A stretch of 64,000 nt of DNA, taken from positions 14,642,641 through 14,706,640 of the forward strand of contig OX104122.1 of NCBI GenBank assembly GCA_944474755.1, written 5' to 3'. A program made the position numbers and the translations under genes. The DNA comes from Limnoperna fortunei. Taxonomy: Eukaryota > Mollusca > Bivalvia > Mytilida > Modiolidae. Each line of letters opens with the position of its first letter. Within the stretch, counting starts at the first letter, position 1. Under the pieces are notes generated by a model, which saw only the letters and a list, made by a program, of their open reading frames with translations, was not told where the DNA came from and did no database searches. Shown here piece by piece: positions 63,171-64,000 of the stretch.

Positions 63171-64000
63171 ATTGTTTTGTACTTATTATGAGTAAACAGT
63201 GTACTGTGTTAAAATAACATGGTCAAAAGTCAGTAAGCAACTTCGACCTGAAAATTATATCCTTAATAAATGTCTTTAGATGACCAATGGTGAAGATTTC
63301 GATCTTTACTACTTACAGTTCGCGAGTTTTTGGAATGAACGGAAGCCATTGTGTTAGAGAACAAATAGCTTCTATAAGGAGTGGTCTAATTGGTTCAATT
63401 TCAAAGAGTTAAATTTGTCTCATTCGTCCCATACCATTTGCCATTTTTTCTGTCATTGTTTTTGAGCTGTTATGATAACAAGGCTGCTGGTGTTCCGAAA
63501 AATAACTAACCAACTGAAGGTTAACACGATACGTTATCAGAACATGCCGCCCTCACACATTCAACTGCAATTAGCGGTTTACTGAATAATATATAAGTCA
63601 ATGTATTAAAAGTTCCGAGGTTATAAAAATAAAAGTAATTACATGTAACAATACCGCTATCGTGTAAAGTTGAATTGGGTTCGATTAGTGACTACCAACT
63701 TAATCAGACAAATGTGCTTCCGATTGGTCAATTAAGAGAACAACTGTCATTAATTCGCAATTAAAAACCCTGGAGGAATCCAAATTGCATGCAATCACTT
63801 TAAAAGCCCGGATCAATTAGTTTCATTGTTTCCGCCGCAAGAATACGCCGTTCATTTCTGTAAATAGATCAGATATTAAAATTGATATCGGAAACAAAAT
63901 TTGTCTGCTCAGTTGAAAAAAAGTGTTACTCATTGGTCTAACAAGTTGGACAGTTGTATGTGGGAAAATAATAAAACAGAACATTTAAACTCGGGAAAAC
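63171..64000. other. Intergenic, nothing recognised
   Basis: AT-rich sequence with no supported frame, RNA gene or element end. Confidence 0.55.

Overview
The window is nuclear DNA from an animal, most likely a bivalve mollusc and possibly a mytilid. It is AT-rich, its genes have GT-AG introns, and it is dense in degraded transposable elements. The bivalve call rests on repeat types I associate with bivalves: a type I hammerhead-ribozyme element, SINEs whose tail reads roughly TAGCTGAAAAATTGCTGAA then GCGTTAAAC, an element opening AGCTCACCTGAC, and MITE ends of the GGGAGATAAC type. It is not proven by any search. Only two genes can be supported.

Layout. 1-7,749: no host gene; a 5'-truncated LINE (RT remnant) sits between inverted repeats (738-2,415), and there is a small diverged duplication interrupted by another retroelement tail (3,014-3,395). 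7,750-18,534 (+): a forkhead transcription factor of the FoxJ2/3 type in nine coding exons (422 codons). Its introns carry a 452-bp hAT-like non-autonomous transposon with a perfect 8-bp target duplication, a 925-bp pogo/Tigger-like element, two copies of one foldback element, another foldback MITE and a SINE fragment. 18,535-31,797: 3' flank and intergenic DNA with a Penelope-like tail, a 1.4-kb mosaic element (23,511-24,898) and an internally deleted MULE-type transposase fragment (27,551-28,000, minus).

31,798-32,057 is a tRNA-derived SINE, and directly after it begins the dominant feature: about 24.3 kb (32,071-56,338) of an uninterrupted tandem array of a 21-22 bp unit, roughly 1,100 units. 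It is built hierarchically from larger duplications that can be read off by offset: 153, 213, 242, about 428, 986, 1,650 and 2,572 bp. The + strand is A/C-rich with about one G per unit. The many open frames on its minus strand are by-products of the 22-bp period and are not genes. The right edge abuts what looks like the 3' tail of a minus-strand LINE, so both edges of the array lie against retroelement 3' ends.

56,340-64,000: SINE-rich DNA containing the second gene (58,654-62,347, +), which encodes an unrecognised 107-residue secreted protein with eight spaced cysteines. It has three coding exons and a TATA box. Its first intron holds a nearly intact hammerhead ribozyme motif (60,577-60,620). 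No functional link between the two genes is visible.
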